A stretch of 64,000 nt of DNA from Paenibacillus xylanexedens (lineage in GTDB: Bacteria; Bacillota; Bacilli; Paenibacillales; Paenibacillaceae), in assembly GCF_017874615.1 (NCBI RefSeq), contig NZ_JAGIKV010000016.1:97107-161106 (forward strand), written 5' to 3'. How positions within the stretch are numbered: the stretch's first letter is position 1; every line of letters begins with the position of its first letter. The notes beneath the pieces were generated by a model, which was not told the DNA's origin, made no database searches, and saw nothing but the letters and a program-made list of their open reading frames with translations. A program made the translations under genes and the position numbers. Of the stretch, positions 25,387-34,715 are shown one piece after another.

Positions 25387-26535
25387 ATGAATGCATCTGA
25401 AATCTTCTGGATTGTGCTTACCTGCATATTGAGTATACAGTTGCTGTTCGCTCTATGGAATGTCTCCTGTCTGCCCAAAGTGCGTTCATTCCGAGCAGAC
25501 CGAATACAACCACCAGACCTGCTGGTCTCGGTGCTGATTCCAGCCAGAAATGAAAGACTACATATCGAAGGATGTCTGGAAAGTGTGCTCGCGAGCGATA
25601 CATCAGGATTCCAGATGGAAGTATTGGTGCTGGATGATCGCTCCGAAGATGAGACAGCGGCCATGGTACAAGCGATTGCGGATCGCGATGCACGTGTGCG
25701 TCTACTTCATGGTGTTGATCTTCCCGAGGGCTGGATGGGGAAATCCCATGCGTGTCACAGGCTGGTTCAGGAGGCCAAGGGAGAATGGTATATGTTCGTG
25801 GATGCGGATGTGCGTCTGGAGCCAAGTGCCATTCGGCAGACTCTTGCGGCAGGGTGTGAGCAGAGCGGGGGTCTGGTAACCGGTTTTCCTTATCAGGTAA
25901 CGAAGACGTGGATGGAAAAGCTTGTTGTGCCCATGATGGTCTTCACCATCATCAGTCATCTGCCCATTTTCATGATACGCAGATCATCCAGTCCGATGTT
26001 TGTGGCCGCTACGGGGGCTTTTTTGCTGATTCATCGCTCCAGTTACGAAGCTTCCGGTGGTCATGCTGCCATTCAGGCACATCTGGTGGATGATATGAGT
26101 CTCGCCAAAGCAGTCAAGCGTGCAGGTCATCCGGTGATGCTGACCGACGTGCATGACGTAACGAATACCCGCATGTATCAGAACGGTGTTGAAGTATGGA
26201 ACGGATATAAGAAAAACATGTACGAAGGTATGGGGCGCAAAGACGTGCTACTTCTGGGTACGATGTTGATGTATACACTGATGTATATTGTGCCCCCGCT
26301 AGGCTTGATTATTGGACTCCTTATGGGCAGTTCGGTGTCCATTCTGTATGGATTGTTAGGAACATTATTAGGTATGGCTGTGAAAAGAGTAGCGGATCAT
26401 GCTGGCGGACAACCCTGGTGGCTTGCCCTTTTGCAGCCGATCAGCATGGCCTGTGTCATTGCCATCGGACTTGCTTCCTGGCAGGCAGGCCGCTCCGGCA
26501 AGGGGTATGTATGGAAAGGTAGGCGGTACAGTTGA
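25387..26535 (+). CDS. Family 2 glycosyltransferase, probable carotenoid glycosyltransferase (CrtQ-like)
   Basis: A 382-residue membrane glycosyltransferase: an N-terminal membrane helix, a GT-A catalytic domain with V-L-I-P-A-R-N-E, V-L-D-D-R-S-E-D-E-T near residue 82 and the metal-binding V-D-A-D-V near 138, then C-terminal helices at about 295-365. It starts one base after the acyltransferase stop. In this operon it is expected to transfer a sugar to a hydroxylated or carboxylated carotenoid. The organisation resembles CrtQ of staphyloxanthin clusters, but the acceptor here is probably the CruF-made hydroxyl. Confidence 0.85.
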   Translation: MNASEIFWIVLTCILSIQLLFALWNVSCLPKVRSFRADRIQPPDLLVSVLIPARNERLHIEGCLESVLASDTSGFQMEVLVLDDRSEDETAAMVQAIADRDARVRLLHGVDLPEGWMGKSHACHRLVQEAKGEWYMFVDADVRLEPSAIRQTLAAGCEQSGGLVTGFPYQVTKTWMEKLVVPMMVFTIISHLPIFMIRRSSSPMFVAATGAFLLIHRSSYEASGGHAAIQAHLVDDMSLAKAVKRAGHPVMLTDVHDVTNTRMYQNGVEVWNGYKKNMYEGMGRKDVLLLGTMLMYTLMYIVPPLGLIIGLLMGSSVSILYGLLGTLLGMAVKRVADHAGGQPWWLALLQPISMACVIAIGLASWQAGRSGKGYVWKGRRYS

Positions 26536-28013
26536 GAGGTAACGTCATTATAATCGGAGCAGGATTTGGAGGTCTGTCGTGTGCAATAAGACTGGCTTCA
26601 CAAGGTGTGCAGGTGACCATTCTGGAACGGCAGCAACATGTAGGTGGCAAGCTGCAGCAGATTGAGCGGGACGGGTATCATTTTGACCGGGGACCGAGCA
26701 CGATCACGATGCCATCGACCTTTCGTTCAGTCTTCGACCATGCGGGAGTAGCAATGGAAGATTACGTACAGTTATATGAGTTAGAGCCGCGCACGCGTAA
26801 TATATTCGCAGATGGCACAGTGGTAGATTTGTCAGGCAATCGCGGGTGGATGAAGGAGCAGATCGCAGCGTACAGTCCGGAGGATGCGGCTCGTTATGAT
26901 GCATTTATGGATGAGTCTGCTGCACTGTATGCGGAAGCCAATCGTCATTTTCTGGGTAAGTTGCTGCTGTCTCCTTCTGACAAATACAATCTCCAAATGC
27001 TGCGCAGCTTGCTCCGCGTGCGGCCAACGGTGAAGCTGGATAAGCTGCTACGCTCGTATTTCCAACATCCGCATACGCTGGCTATGTTCGGACGGTACGC
27101 GACCTATGTGGGATCATCACCGTATCAATCGCCTTCCATCTTTGCCATGATGGGGCATGTGGAAGCAGAAGTCGGCATCTACGGGGTCAAAGGTGGAACC
27201 TATCAACTGATCGAAGGAATGACCCGGCTGGCTCGGGAAAAAGGTGTACAGATCATTACCGGCACAGAGGTCCGGCAGATTGTTGTTCGGAATGGTAAAG
27301 TGGCAGGTGTAGACACGGATCAAGGCTTTCGGGAAGCCGATCAGGTTGTTGCCAATGGAGATGTGCTTAGCGTGAATCGACTGCTGCTCGCACCGGAACA
27401 TCGGAAAGAGATGAGCAATGCCCGCATACGGAAGTATGAGCCATCTATTTCGGGATTTGTAACGCTGGCAGGTGTGCGAAGACAATATGATGCGTTGTTA
27501 CACCATACGGTCTTTTTCCCGGAACGGTATGAACCGGAGTTCGACCATATTTTCCGTGACCGTAAAATGCCCGCCGATCCCACGATCTACATCTGTTATT
27601 CCGGTTATTCGGAAGCGGGCATGGCTCCGGCGGGAGCCAGTAATCTGTTCATTCTGGTCAATGCCCCCTATTTGTCGGATTCATGGAATTGGGAGCAGCA
27701 GACGGAACGTTACGGAGCGTTTGTGCTGGAACAATTGGCGGCGCGGGGAATTACCGGGTTGAATGAATCCGATGTGCTGATCCGGTACACACCGCGAGAT
27801 ATCGAACGGGATACCTTGGCGCATCAAGGGTCGATCTACGGCATCTCGTCCAACTCGGTGAAGCAGACCTTTATGCGACCAGGCAACCGAAGCAAAGATG
27901 TACAAGGACTCTGGTACGTGGGCGGAACCACGCATCCAGGCGGTGGAACCCCGATTGTGACGTTGTCCGGACAGCTTGTTGGTGAGCAGTTGGCCTCAGA
28001 AATCTTGAGATAA
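26532..28013 (+). CDS. CrtP/CrtNb-like carotenoid oxygenase or desaturase (third paralogue)
   Basis: A 493-residue flavoprotein with V-I-I-I-G-A-G-F-G-G-L-S-C-A at the N-terminus, F-D-R-G-P-S-T near residue 55, and C-terminal G-G-T-T-H-P-G-G-G-T-P-I-V-T-L-S-G. Among the three paralogues the ending most recalls CrtP, which oxidises a terminal methyl group to an aldehyde. The TTG at 26532 overlaps the TGA before it and has AAAGGTAGGCGG upstream. It is the last gene of the coupled operon; a weak hairpin follows. Assignment to CrtP versus CrtNb is tentative. Confidence 0.83.
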   Translation: MRGNVIIIGAGFGGLSCAIRLASQGVQVTILERQQHVGGKLQQIERDGYHFDRGPSTITMPSTFRSVFDHAGVAMEDYVQLYELEPRTRNIFADGTVVDLSGNRGWMKEQIAAYSPEDAARYDAFMDESAALYAEANRHFLGKLLLSPSDKYNLQMLRSLLRVRPTVKLDKLLRSYFQHPHTLAMFGRYATYVGSSPYQSPSIFAMMGHVEAEVGIYGVKGGTYQLIEGMTRLAREKGVQIITGTEVRQIVVRNGKVAGVDTDQGFREADQVVANGDVLSVNRLLLAPEHRKEMSNARIRKYEPSISGFVTLAGVRRQYDALLHHTVFFPERYEPEFDHIFRDRKMPADPTIYICYSGYSEAGMAPAGASNLFILVNAPYLSDSWNWEQQTERYGAFVLEQLAARGITGLNESDVLIRYTPRDIERDTLAHQGSIYGISSNSVKQTFMRPGNRSKDVQGLWYVGGTTHPGGGTPIVTLSGQLVGEQLASEILR

Positions 28014-28030
28014 GTTCGTTTTGCAGGATG

Positions 28031-28103
28031 ACGGGGTTGAAAAGTGGAAATGTGTTGTGTTGATCCATGTGCGTGTGCATCGCCATCTTCCGTGCAACCC
28101 CGT
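28031..28103 (+). terminator. Possible weak terminator after the carotenoid operon
   Basis: ACGGGGTTG pairs with CAACCCCGT across a large loop of about 55 bases, followed by TTT. The stem is strong but the loop is long and the T-run short. The remainder of the gap to fni (28104-28362) shows a TATACT hexamer at 28219-28224 that could serve an fni promoter, and nothing else I can name. Confidence 0.3.
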
Positions 28104-28362
28104 TTTGGAGATGGGATGGAAGATCTGTGTTTTTGAGTAGGCATAAGATAGTGGTGCTCCGGGATTTAAGTGAGACATTTGGTGTCGGGGCATCCTTTCA
28201 ATAGCCGGTTTGGAACGTTATACTGGATAGAGTTAAACTGTTGAGCTGCAATGCTTATAGGATTAATGTTTTTGTCTTTTGCAAAAGACGTATATACATA
28301 GAAGTAAGGAACGGGCAGGTTATCCTGTCGATCCGCACGATTCTCACATAGGAGGTCTCATC

Positions 28363-29430
28363 ATGAATGAACAAGAGCGAGCCGGCGAACGGCTGCTTCC
28401 CGAAGTGGCTACGGGAGAACGGAAGCTGGAGCACGTGCGCCTCTGTCTTGAGGAGAATGTGGCAGGAGAAGGGGTAACCAGCGGTATGGAGCGGTTTGCG
28501 TTTCGCCATCACCCACTGCCGGAACTGAATTTTGAAGAGGTGCATCTGGAGACTTTGTTTATTGGTAAAAAAGTGCGTACACCCTTGCTCATCAGTTCGA
28601 TGACGGGTGGAAGCAAAACAACGGGCGCGATCAATGAGCGCCTCGCGCGAGTAGCAAACGCCAGAGGCTGGGCGCTCGGCGTAGGTTCGATCCGGGCTGC
28701 CGTGGAACAGCCGGAACTGGCGAGTACCTTCGATGTCCGCCGTTGGGCACCGGACATCCCGGTCATTGCTAACCTGGGCGCGGTGCAACTGAACTATGGT
28801 TTCACCACGGCTGATTTCCAGCGCGCCGTAGATATTGCGGGTGCGGACATGCTCGTACTTCATCTGAACACGTTGCAGGAAGTTTTCCAGCCGGAAGGCA
28901 ATACCAACTTCAGCGGATTATTTCAGCGGATTGAAAACTTGTGTCGTGAGCTAGACGTACCTGTTGGCGTAAAAGAAGTAGGTTTTGGCATCGATGGTGT
29001 GACGGCTCAACGCCTATATGAAGCGGGTGTCGCGTTTATCGATGTAGCCGGCGCTGGAGGTACAAGCTGGGTGCAGGTAGAGAAGTACCGTAACAATAAC
29101 CCGGTACGCCGGGCAGCAGCGGAAGCTTTTGCCGACTGGGGCATTCCCACAGCGGAGTGTATTCAGGAAGTACGAGCGCTGAATCCTACTGGTGCCCTGA
29201 TTGGCAGCGGTGGGCTGTACACTGGCGTGGATGCGGCCAAAGCCCTCGCGCTCGGTGCGGACCTGGCTGGTTTCGGTCGATCTCTGCTCGAATCCGCGGT
29301 CGCATCGGATGATGCTCTGAATGAGCGGTTGGAGCAGGTTGAGTTTGAACTTCGTACCGTGATGTTTGGCATTGGTGCAGGGCGGATTGATGATTTGAAG
29401 CAGACGTCACGTCTGGTGGAACGGCGTTAA
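28363..29430 (+). CDS. fni: Type 2 isopentenyl-diphosphate delta-isomerase
   Basis: A 355-residue FMN-dependent isomerase that interconverts isopentenyl and dimethylallyl diphosphate. Motifs include R-K-L-E-H-V at the start, S-S-M-T-G-G near residue 80, G-V-G-S-I-R-A-A, E-V-G-F-G-I near 206 and G-S-G-G-L-Y-T-G near 280. ATG at 28363 follows AGGAGG; upstream in-frame codons are not supported. It would feed the prenyl diphosphate pool used by the carotenoid operon just before it. Bacillus also places fni elsewhere, so its presence here points to a functional link. Confidence 0.93.
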   Translation: MNEQERAGERLLPEVATGERKLEHVRLCLEENVAGEGVTSGMERFAFRHHPLPELNFEEVHLETLFIGKKVRTPLLISSMTGGSKTTGAINERLARVANARGWALGVGSIRAAVEQPELASTFDVRRWAPDIPVIANLGAVQLNYGFTTADFQRAVDIAGADMLVLHLNTLQEVFQPEGNTNFSGLFQRIENLCRELDVPVGVKEVGFGIDGVTAQRLYEAGVAFIDVAGAGGTSWVQVEKYRNNNPVRRAAAEAFADWGIPTAECIQEVRALNPTGALIGSGGLYTGVDAAKALALGADLAGFGRSLLESAVASDDALNERLEQVEFELRTVMFGIGAGRIDDLKQTSRLVERR

Positions 29431-29510
29431 ATAAAACTAGACATGGCGTCTTGCTGAACAGCTGTGACTTGTGAGCGGCGTAGACGCTGGATCTTATGGA
29501 GCAAAGTCCG

Positions 29511-29705
29511 CTAACGAACCTGTAACACCTTATTTGGCGATTTAGGCGTTAGTTAGAAATCTAACGAATCTCACACACGCTAATGGGATAGAGATCAGCG
29601 ATTTACAGCGGATGACGCCAAAGAAAGAGTGAATAACGAGTCTATGGTTCGTTAGATTTTCAAAACGTATGAGAAGGGCTGAATACTGTTTCTCAGGTTC
29701 GTTAG
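29511..29705. repeat. 195-bp nested inverted repeat, family 1, copy 2
   Basis: Starts CTAACGAACCTG and ends with its exact complement CAGGTTCGTTAG. Inner motifs CTAACGAATCT at +51 and GGTTCGTTAG ending at +145 repeat the geometry of copy 1. The remaining sequence is largely different from copies 1 and 3. It sits 80 bases after fni in a 593-base gap. Confidence 0.8.
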
Positions 29706-29802
29706 ACTGTGAGGGAAACGTGTAACGGTTCATGGATCAGAACTGGGCACTTCAACTTTGAAGTGCGACAAGTCAATTTAATTAATGTGGGTGTATTACT
29801 CT

Positions 29803-29837
29803 AAGCATGTCGACGATAATTAACGACATGCTTTTTT
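29803..29837 (+). terminator. Rho-independent terminator downstream of fni
   Basis: AAGCATGTCG pairs with CGACATGCTT around an 11-base loop, followed by TTTTTT (partly shared). It lies after the family 1 repeat. A small GCACTTC/GAAGTGC hairpin lies just upstream (29746-29765). The sequence from here to 30023 is AT-rich leader for the surface protein gene. Confidence 0.75.
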
Positions 29838-30023
29838 GTAATGTATAGCAAGCTGAAGATTTAATTCAGAGTAAATTTTTTTATTGTTTGTTAATACATT
29901 ACACATTATGATTGATGAGTCTTAAGGAATGGTTTTTAATGAATTTTTTAGGTGAAAAGACTCACTTATAACTAAGGGAAGGATGGATTGATTTACGATA
30001 ATTTCTAAGAGGTGATACATAAC

Positions 30024-33000
30024 ATGAAGTTCAAGAACGTATTAATTTTCATGCTAGTTATTAATTTATTATTGGTTAATCTACTGATTTCAGGAGGAGG
30101 TACAGAAGTAGCTCATGCTAATTATGAGCCTCGTACAGATAGAATAACTAAGGAGTCTTCCAAGTCGAATGATAACTTCATAGACTCGTATAATTCCAAG
30201 ACTACTAGTACGTCTGCATCAATTGAAACAATAAGTGATACCAATACTACGTCATATTTGCCGAAACCTAACGTAACGGTAACCACAACGGATAACTCCA
30301 TAACGTTGTCTTGGGATGAAGTTCCGGGAGCGGTAAAGTATGCAGTCACGGTTAATCGAGATGGCAGAGATGTAGGGGAACTGAGAACATATACAATAAC
30401 AAGAGCAATACCTGAGTATACATATAGGATCACGGTTCTCGCTCATGACGGAGAAAAATATGGAGAACAAGAGTTACTCTTCGTTAGATTGAAAGAGCCT
30501 GCTCCAATTTACGATGATGCGGGTAGAATTGATTTTACTGGAAAGCACGCAGGGAAGTTAGATCGAATTGATGATGGCTTCAATTATGTAAACTGGGGGC
30601 TTGTGAATGGCAATGCGATTAGTCTGTTCTACAAGCTAGATTCCATTGTAAAGGCAGATGTGTACGTCAATGATGTGAAGAATACTGAGCTGAAGGGCCA
30701 GTCCAGTTCGAGTACTTTCATTAATGATCTGAAACCAGGTGAGAAAAATGTGATCAGGTTAGCTTGGACGAATCCTACAGACTCCACTCAACGTTCATTA
30801 GAATTTATAATCACGCCTCCTGCACAGGATACTTATACTTTAGGAGATTCCAAGGCAGGATTCGGCGCCGTCGTTGATCTTAAGAAATACGGCAAATGGT
30901 ACCTGGTGGATAATCAAACCTTAATCTCTCAAAATACAGTTTCAAAATATATTGATACACAAGGTGACAGCGCTAAATGGAGTGTGGACGAGTACTCCAA
31001 GTTCACGGATAGTGTGGGCTATGAATTAAACAAAATAAAAGAAGACAAGCAATCTCCTTTTCAGACATTATGGTGGAGAGTCAATGCGTTTGATAATGGG
31101 GAGTACGTTAATGGTTATTCAACTCCTGTAGGGATCGTTACCAAGGAGGATCTAGAGAAATATACAGGGATTATTTTGTATGATCCTAAACGTCCGAATC
31201 AGATGATATCCAGCCTGGCTTTGGCTAATCCTAGTACATATGAGCATGCATTTGGAAAGTCGGGGAATCAGGGGCCGGTTTTTACGGAGATCACCACTGG
31301 ATCTAATGCATTCCCAAATAATCATATAAATCTTGTTCCAGCAGGCAGCTCGGTACAGAATTTCAAATACAAAGCCTTCTTAAAATATAATGGTGAATTT
31401 AAAGGACAGGGGACGCCTGAGGATCCTTACGTTATTCCGACCCTAGCTGACGGGGAGCCGGTGATCACAAAACTTGACAAACCTAGATATTACTACTCGG
31501 GTCCTGGCGGTAACAATGGTATTCAGTTGAAGTGGTACGCTGTGGAAGGTGCTGAACAATATATACTCAAGCGTGGTTCCATAATCCTTTATGAGGGTCC
31601 GCTTGTAGAATATATAGACGAAGGTGTGAATTTTAATGCTGTCACTACGTATACATTAGTAGCTCGCAAAGGCGAAATTTACAGTGAGGAAACGAAATAC
31701 ACCATCGGAAATGTACCTCATATTCCATATCCACCAGATTTCCGAGCTGAAGCACTGGATTCCAGCAAAGTTAGACTTACGTGGAGTAAGGCAGACCATG
31801 CCGTAGAGTATGTAATTACTCGTAATGATCAGCCTTTGGCGATTACTAAGTCAACCTCATACGAGGATGGGAATGTTACACCTGACACCACGTACATCTA
31901 TAAAGTGATTGGCCGGGACGGAGACAATGAAGGTCCTCCTGCAGTTAAAAGTGTGAAGATACCTAAGGTGACTGAGGACGTGGCACCGAAAGGCCAAATT
32001 AACATCAGAGTCAATCGAGTGTACGATAATAGAGTGGACCTGCAATGGAATCTGGTAGAGGGCGCAACCCAGTATGAGATCTACCAGGATCAAGTGAGTA
32101 AAGTATGGTCAGGTCATTCAAATACGATGATAGCGTACACGCTCCAGCCAGGAAGAACATATACCTATCGGGTTGTAGCGAGTAACAAATACGGAAAGGT
32201 TGAATCTAGTACAATCGAAGTGCAGACGGCGGGCATACCTCAACCGATGAATGTGGCTCCAATGAATGCCTCGAACGCAACGATTGCCTTTGAATATCAA
32301 CCTATTGAAGGAGCAGTTCATTACGTGGAACGTAATCCACAAACGAAGTACGAACCTCTAGGAAACGGTGTTTACCGTAAGACGTATTTGAATACTGCCA
32401 CTGGAGAAACACGTGATGAGGGTATGGTGACTGCTGTGAACGGTAAGTTGCAGTTTAGTGAAGTGGGCATCGAACGAAATAAATATTATGAGTATAATGT
32501 CATCGCTGTTCGTGTCAGACCTGATGGATCAGAAGAGGTCATTGGCAAGCAGACGGTTGCTGTAACAACTCCAGCAGATGGAAGTGGTGCAACGGTATAT
32601 GGATATAATTATCCTATTCCTCCTTACCATAATGTTGATAATACCCCTATCCCTAGTGCGGTTACGGGGAAAAACGACAGCATTACAATTGATACTCAAG
32701 TTGTGGGTTCGAATGGAGAAGTGAAAAATCCTGCAAGTGTTACTTTTAGAGATATAGAAAAGAGTTATGCGAAGGAAGCTATTATCTACTTGGCACAGAA
32801 AGGAATTGTCAAAGGCTATTCCGATGGTTCGTTTGGTGGACATCAAAAAGTGACGAGAGCCGAATTTGCAATCTTCTTACAACGAGCCCTTGGATATAAT
32901 TCTGTGGTTCCTTATATTAATGAATTCAACGATGTTCAATCTAACTCTTGGTACTATTCGGAGATAACTCCTGCATTACAACAAGGTATACTTAAAGGAT

Positions 33001-33278
33001 TCAATGATGGTACGCTTAGACCGAATGTGGACGTTACGAGAGAAGAAGCATCCAGTATGATTGAGAACGTAATGAAAAAACAAGGTTATGTATTATCATC
33101 ATTCACACTTTACGATGACAACCAAATGATCTCCAAATGGGCTAGAAATAGTATCAGTCTTGTAACTCAAGAATCTGTTATGAAAGGATATCCCGATCGG
33201 AAGTTTATGCCTAAAAAGCAGCTAACCCGACAGGAGGCTGCAATGATAATCTATAACCTATTGCATAGCAAGAAGTAA
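30024..33278 (+). CDS. S-layer homology domain surface protein with fibronectin type III repeats
   Basis: A secreted 1084-residue protein. The N-terminus is a signal peptide (K-F-K-N-V then a hydrophobic core, cleavage probably after A-H-A). Four fibronectin-III-like repeats are visible, near residues 85-160, 480-560, 565-650 and 660-735. The last 180 residues hold three SLH domains (F-R-D-I-E ... G-I-V-K-G-Y-S-D-G-S-F and two more), which bind pyruvylated secondary cell wall polymer. ATG at 30024 follows GAGGTGA by 8 bases. The gene is clearly more AT-rich than its neighbours, hinting at transfer or a fast-evolving surface role. Ligand unknown. Confidence 0.88.
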   Translation: MKFKNVLIFMLVINLLLVNLLISGGGTEVAHANYEPRTDRITKESSKSNDNFIDSYNSKTTSTSASIETISDTNTTSYLPKPNVTVTTTDNSITLSWDEVPGAVKYAVTVNRDGRDVGELRTYTITRAIPEYTYRITVLAHDGEKYGEQELLFVRLKEPAPIYDDAGRIDFTGKHAGKLDRIDDGFNYVNWGLVNGNAISLFYKLDSIVKADVYVNDVKNTELKGQSSSSTFINDLKPGEKNVIRLAWTNPTDSTQRSLEFIITPPAQDTYTLGDSKAGFGAVVDLKKYGKWYLVDNQTLISQNTVSKYIDTQGDSAKWSVDEYSKFTDSVGYELNKIKEDKQSPFQTLWWRVNAFDNGEYVNGYSTPVGIVTKEDLEKYTGIILYDPKRPNQMISSLALANPSTYEHAFGKSGNQGPVFTEITTGSNAFPNNHINLVPAGSSVQNFKYKAFLKYNGEFKGQGTPEDPYVIPTLADGEPVITKLDKPRYYYSGPGGNNGIQLKWYAVEGAEQYILKRGSIILYEGPLVEYIDEGVNFNAVTTYTLVARKGEIYSEETKYTIGNVPHIPYPPDFRAEALDSSKVRLTWSKADHAVEYVITRNDQPLAITKSTSYEDGNVTPDTTYIYKVIGRDGDNEGPPAVKSVKIPKVTEDVAPKGQINIRVNRVYDNRVDLQWNLVEGATQYEIYQDQVSKVWSGHSNTMIAYTLQPGRTYTYRVVASNKYGKVESSTIEVQTAGIPQPMNVAPMNASNATIAFEYQPIEGAVHYVERNPQTKYEPLGNGVYRKTYLNTATGETRDEGMVTAVNGKLQFSEVGIERNKYYEYNVIAVRVRPDGSEEVIGKQTVAVTTPADGSGATVYGYNYPIPPYHNVDNTPIPSAVTGKNDSITIDTQVVGSNGEVKNPASVTFRDIEKSYAKEAIIYLAQKGIVKGYSDGSFGGHQKVTRAEFAIFLQRALGYNSVVPYINEFNDVQSNSWYYSEITPALQQGILKGFNDGTLRPNVDVTREEASSMIENVMKKQGYVLSSFTLYDDNQMISKWARNSISLVTQESVMKGYPDRKFMPKKQLTRQEAAMIIYNLLHSKK

Positions 33279-33347
33279 AAGGCCCGTAAAGTTCTTTTTA
33301 CTAACTTTTAACGGTGATAAACGATGTTGAAATAAAATAGGACCCTA

Positions 33348-33385
33348 ACATGCAATCTTCCTAAAGGGAGATTGCATGTTTATTT
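33348..33385. terminator. Terminator between the SLH gene and the convergent broken gene
   Basis: ACATGCAATCT pairs with AGATTGCATGT with a short loop, followed by TTTATTT on the plus strand. As the genes converge here it may serve both strands, although the minus-strand T-run is poor. Confidence 0.7.
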
Positions 33386-33406
33386 GATGATTGACTGATC
33401 TACCTT

Positions 33407-33839
33407 TTACATACATTCTTCTTTCACGGTGACATTCTCATTGGTTACAGTGACGTAGGAATTGCCGGACAAGTATTCCGTATAACCGCAAACCGTTTTG
33501 TTATAGGTTTTTCCGCGGCTGTCCGTGAACGCCAAGGAGACGACCCCCTCCCCGGAACGTTTCAGTTGCGGGGCGAATTTCACGTTTGCTCCGCTGGGAA
33601 TATCCTGATCGAATACGTAGGTGGAGCCACTCTCATTGTTGTTTAAAGAGTTGTCGCCTTGGACTAGGCTAGCCTGAATATTGGTGAGGTCATAGTCGGA
33701 CTGATTGTATCGTGATTCTTAAGTGGCGAAAGGGATCCATTGCATTCAGAAAGCTCATAAAAGCGACTATGGCGATTCCGAGTATGATAGCGGATAAGAT
33801 AATCATTTTCTTTTTGGAGAATCGGCGACGTGTGTTCAA
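33407..33839 (-). pseudogene. Frameshifted small membrane-anchored protein gene
   Basis: On the minus strand a TTG at 33839, after GAAAGGAG, starts M-N-T-R-R-R-F-S-K-K-K followed by a strong membrane helix, then M-D-P-F-R-H-L. That frame stops near 33690. A second frame directly after a TAA codon continues with E-S-R-Y-N-Q-S-D-Y-D-L and stays open to C-M-stop at 33407, with a very protein-like, beta-rich composition. The total span is one base more than a multiple of three, so a single-base frameshift near 33718 explains both halves. It could be a real mutation or a sequencing error. Family not recognised. Confidence 0.6.
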
Positions 33840-34052
33840 TATGATCCACTCCTTTCCTATGAGGTATAAACGATGAGAAGAGATCAAAAGTTTTGATTAA
33901 AATGGATAAATATGAAAATTGAAAACCGAATCGTCAGAATAACTTCATGCGCTAAGCGGAAGAACAGGATACAATAAGATACTAGTAGTGAAAAAAGGAC
34001 TGCACAGAGTTCATACATAATTAAGATCACTCGAAATAAGGAGGGGAAAAAG

Positions 34053-34523
34053 TTGAAACTTTCTCCAATGAATCAGGAAGATTATGCGAGTTTTCGCATT
34101 CGATCGATTAAGGATTTTGCACAGGAAAAAGTAGAAGCGGGCACCTGGGCTGAGGAAGAGGCGCAGCAACTTGCCGAGGAATCTTATGAACGTTATCTGC
34201 AAGAAGGCTTGAACACACCCGGAGCGTATCTCTACAATCTGATGCATCCTGTGGACGGAAATGTAGGGTATATCTGGTTTAATATCACGGATAATCGTCG
34301 TGGAAAAGATGCTTTTTTGCTGGATATTGTGGTTGAAGAAGCACACCGTGGTAAGGGATACGGAACAGAGACGATGCAGGTGCTTGAACAGACGGCCTTG
34401 AGTCTTGGCGTGGATCGCATTGGTTTGCATGTCTTTGGACATAATGTGCGGGCGAGCAGCCTATATCGCAAGATGGGATATGAGGTAACGGATCTAACCA
34501 TGTACAAGGAAATCAAAGGGTAA
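34053..34523 (+). CDS. GNAT-family N-acetyltransferase
   Basis: A 156-residue acyl-CoA N-acyltransferase. The acetyl-CoA binding loop is seen in V-V-E-E-A-H-R-G-K-G-Y-G-T-E-T-M-Q, and the N-x-x-A-x-x-L-Y-R-K-M-G-Y block (N-V-R-A-S-S-L-Y-R-K-M-G-Y) near the end is typical. TTG at 34053 follows AAGGAGGGG by 5 bases, so this rare start is well supported. The acceptor substrate is unknown. It stands alone between the broken gene and ychF, with no clear operon partner. Confidence 0.85.
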   Translation: MKLSPMNQEDYASFRIRSIKDFAQEKVEAGTWAEEEAQQLAEESYERYLQEGLNTPGAYLYNLMHPVDGNVGYIWFNITDNRRGKDAFLLDIVVEEAHRGKGYGTETMQVLEQTALSLGVDRIGLHVFGHNVRASSLYRKMGYEVTDLTMYKEIKG

Positions 34524-34635
34524 ACCTAATAGCGGATATTCTAGGCAAAACTTAAGATCTGCGCAAAACGAATTATCCGCAGTAAACGGGGATTTCGGGA
34601 AGCGTATGGGACTCTGGTCGAATTGGCGAAGTTCC

Positions 34636-34664
34636 TTGATGCCTTGAGGTTTGTCATATATAAT
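34636..34664 (+). promoter_or_regulatory. Sigma-A promoter of ychF
   Basis: TTGATG (34636-34641) and TATAAT (34659-34664) are separated by 17 bases, 51 bases before the ychF start. Confidence 0.7.
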
Positions 34665-34715
34665 GTATAGGATTATCCATACCGAACAAGTAATCAATGA
34701 GGAGTTGTCATATAC

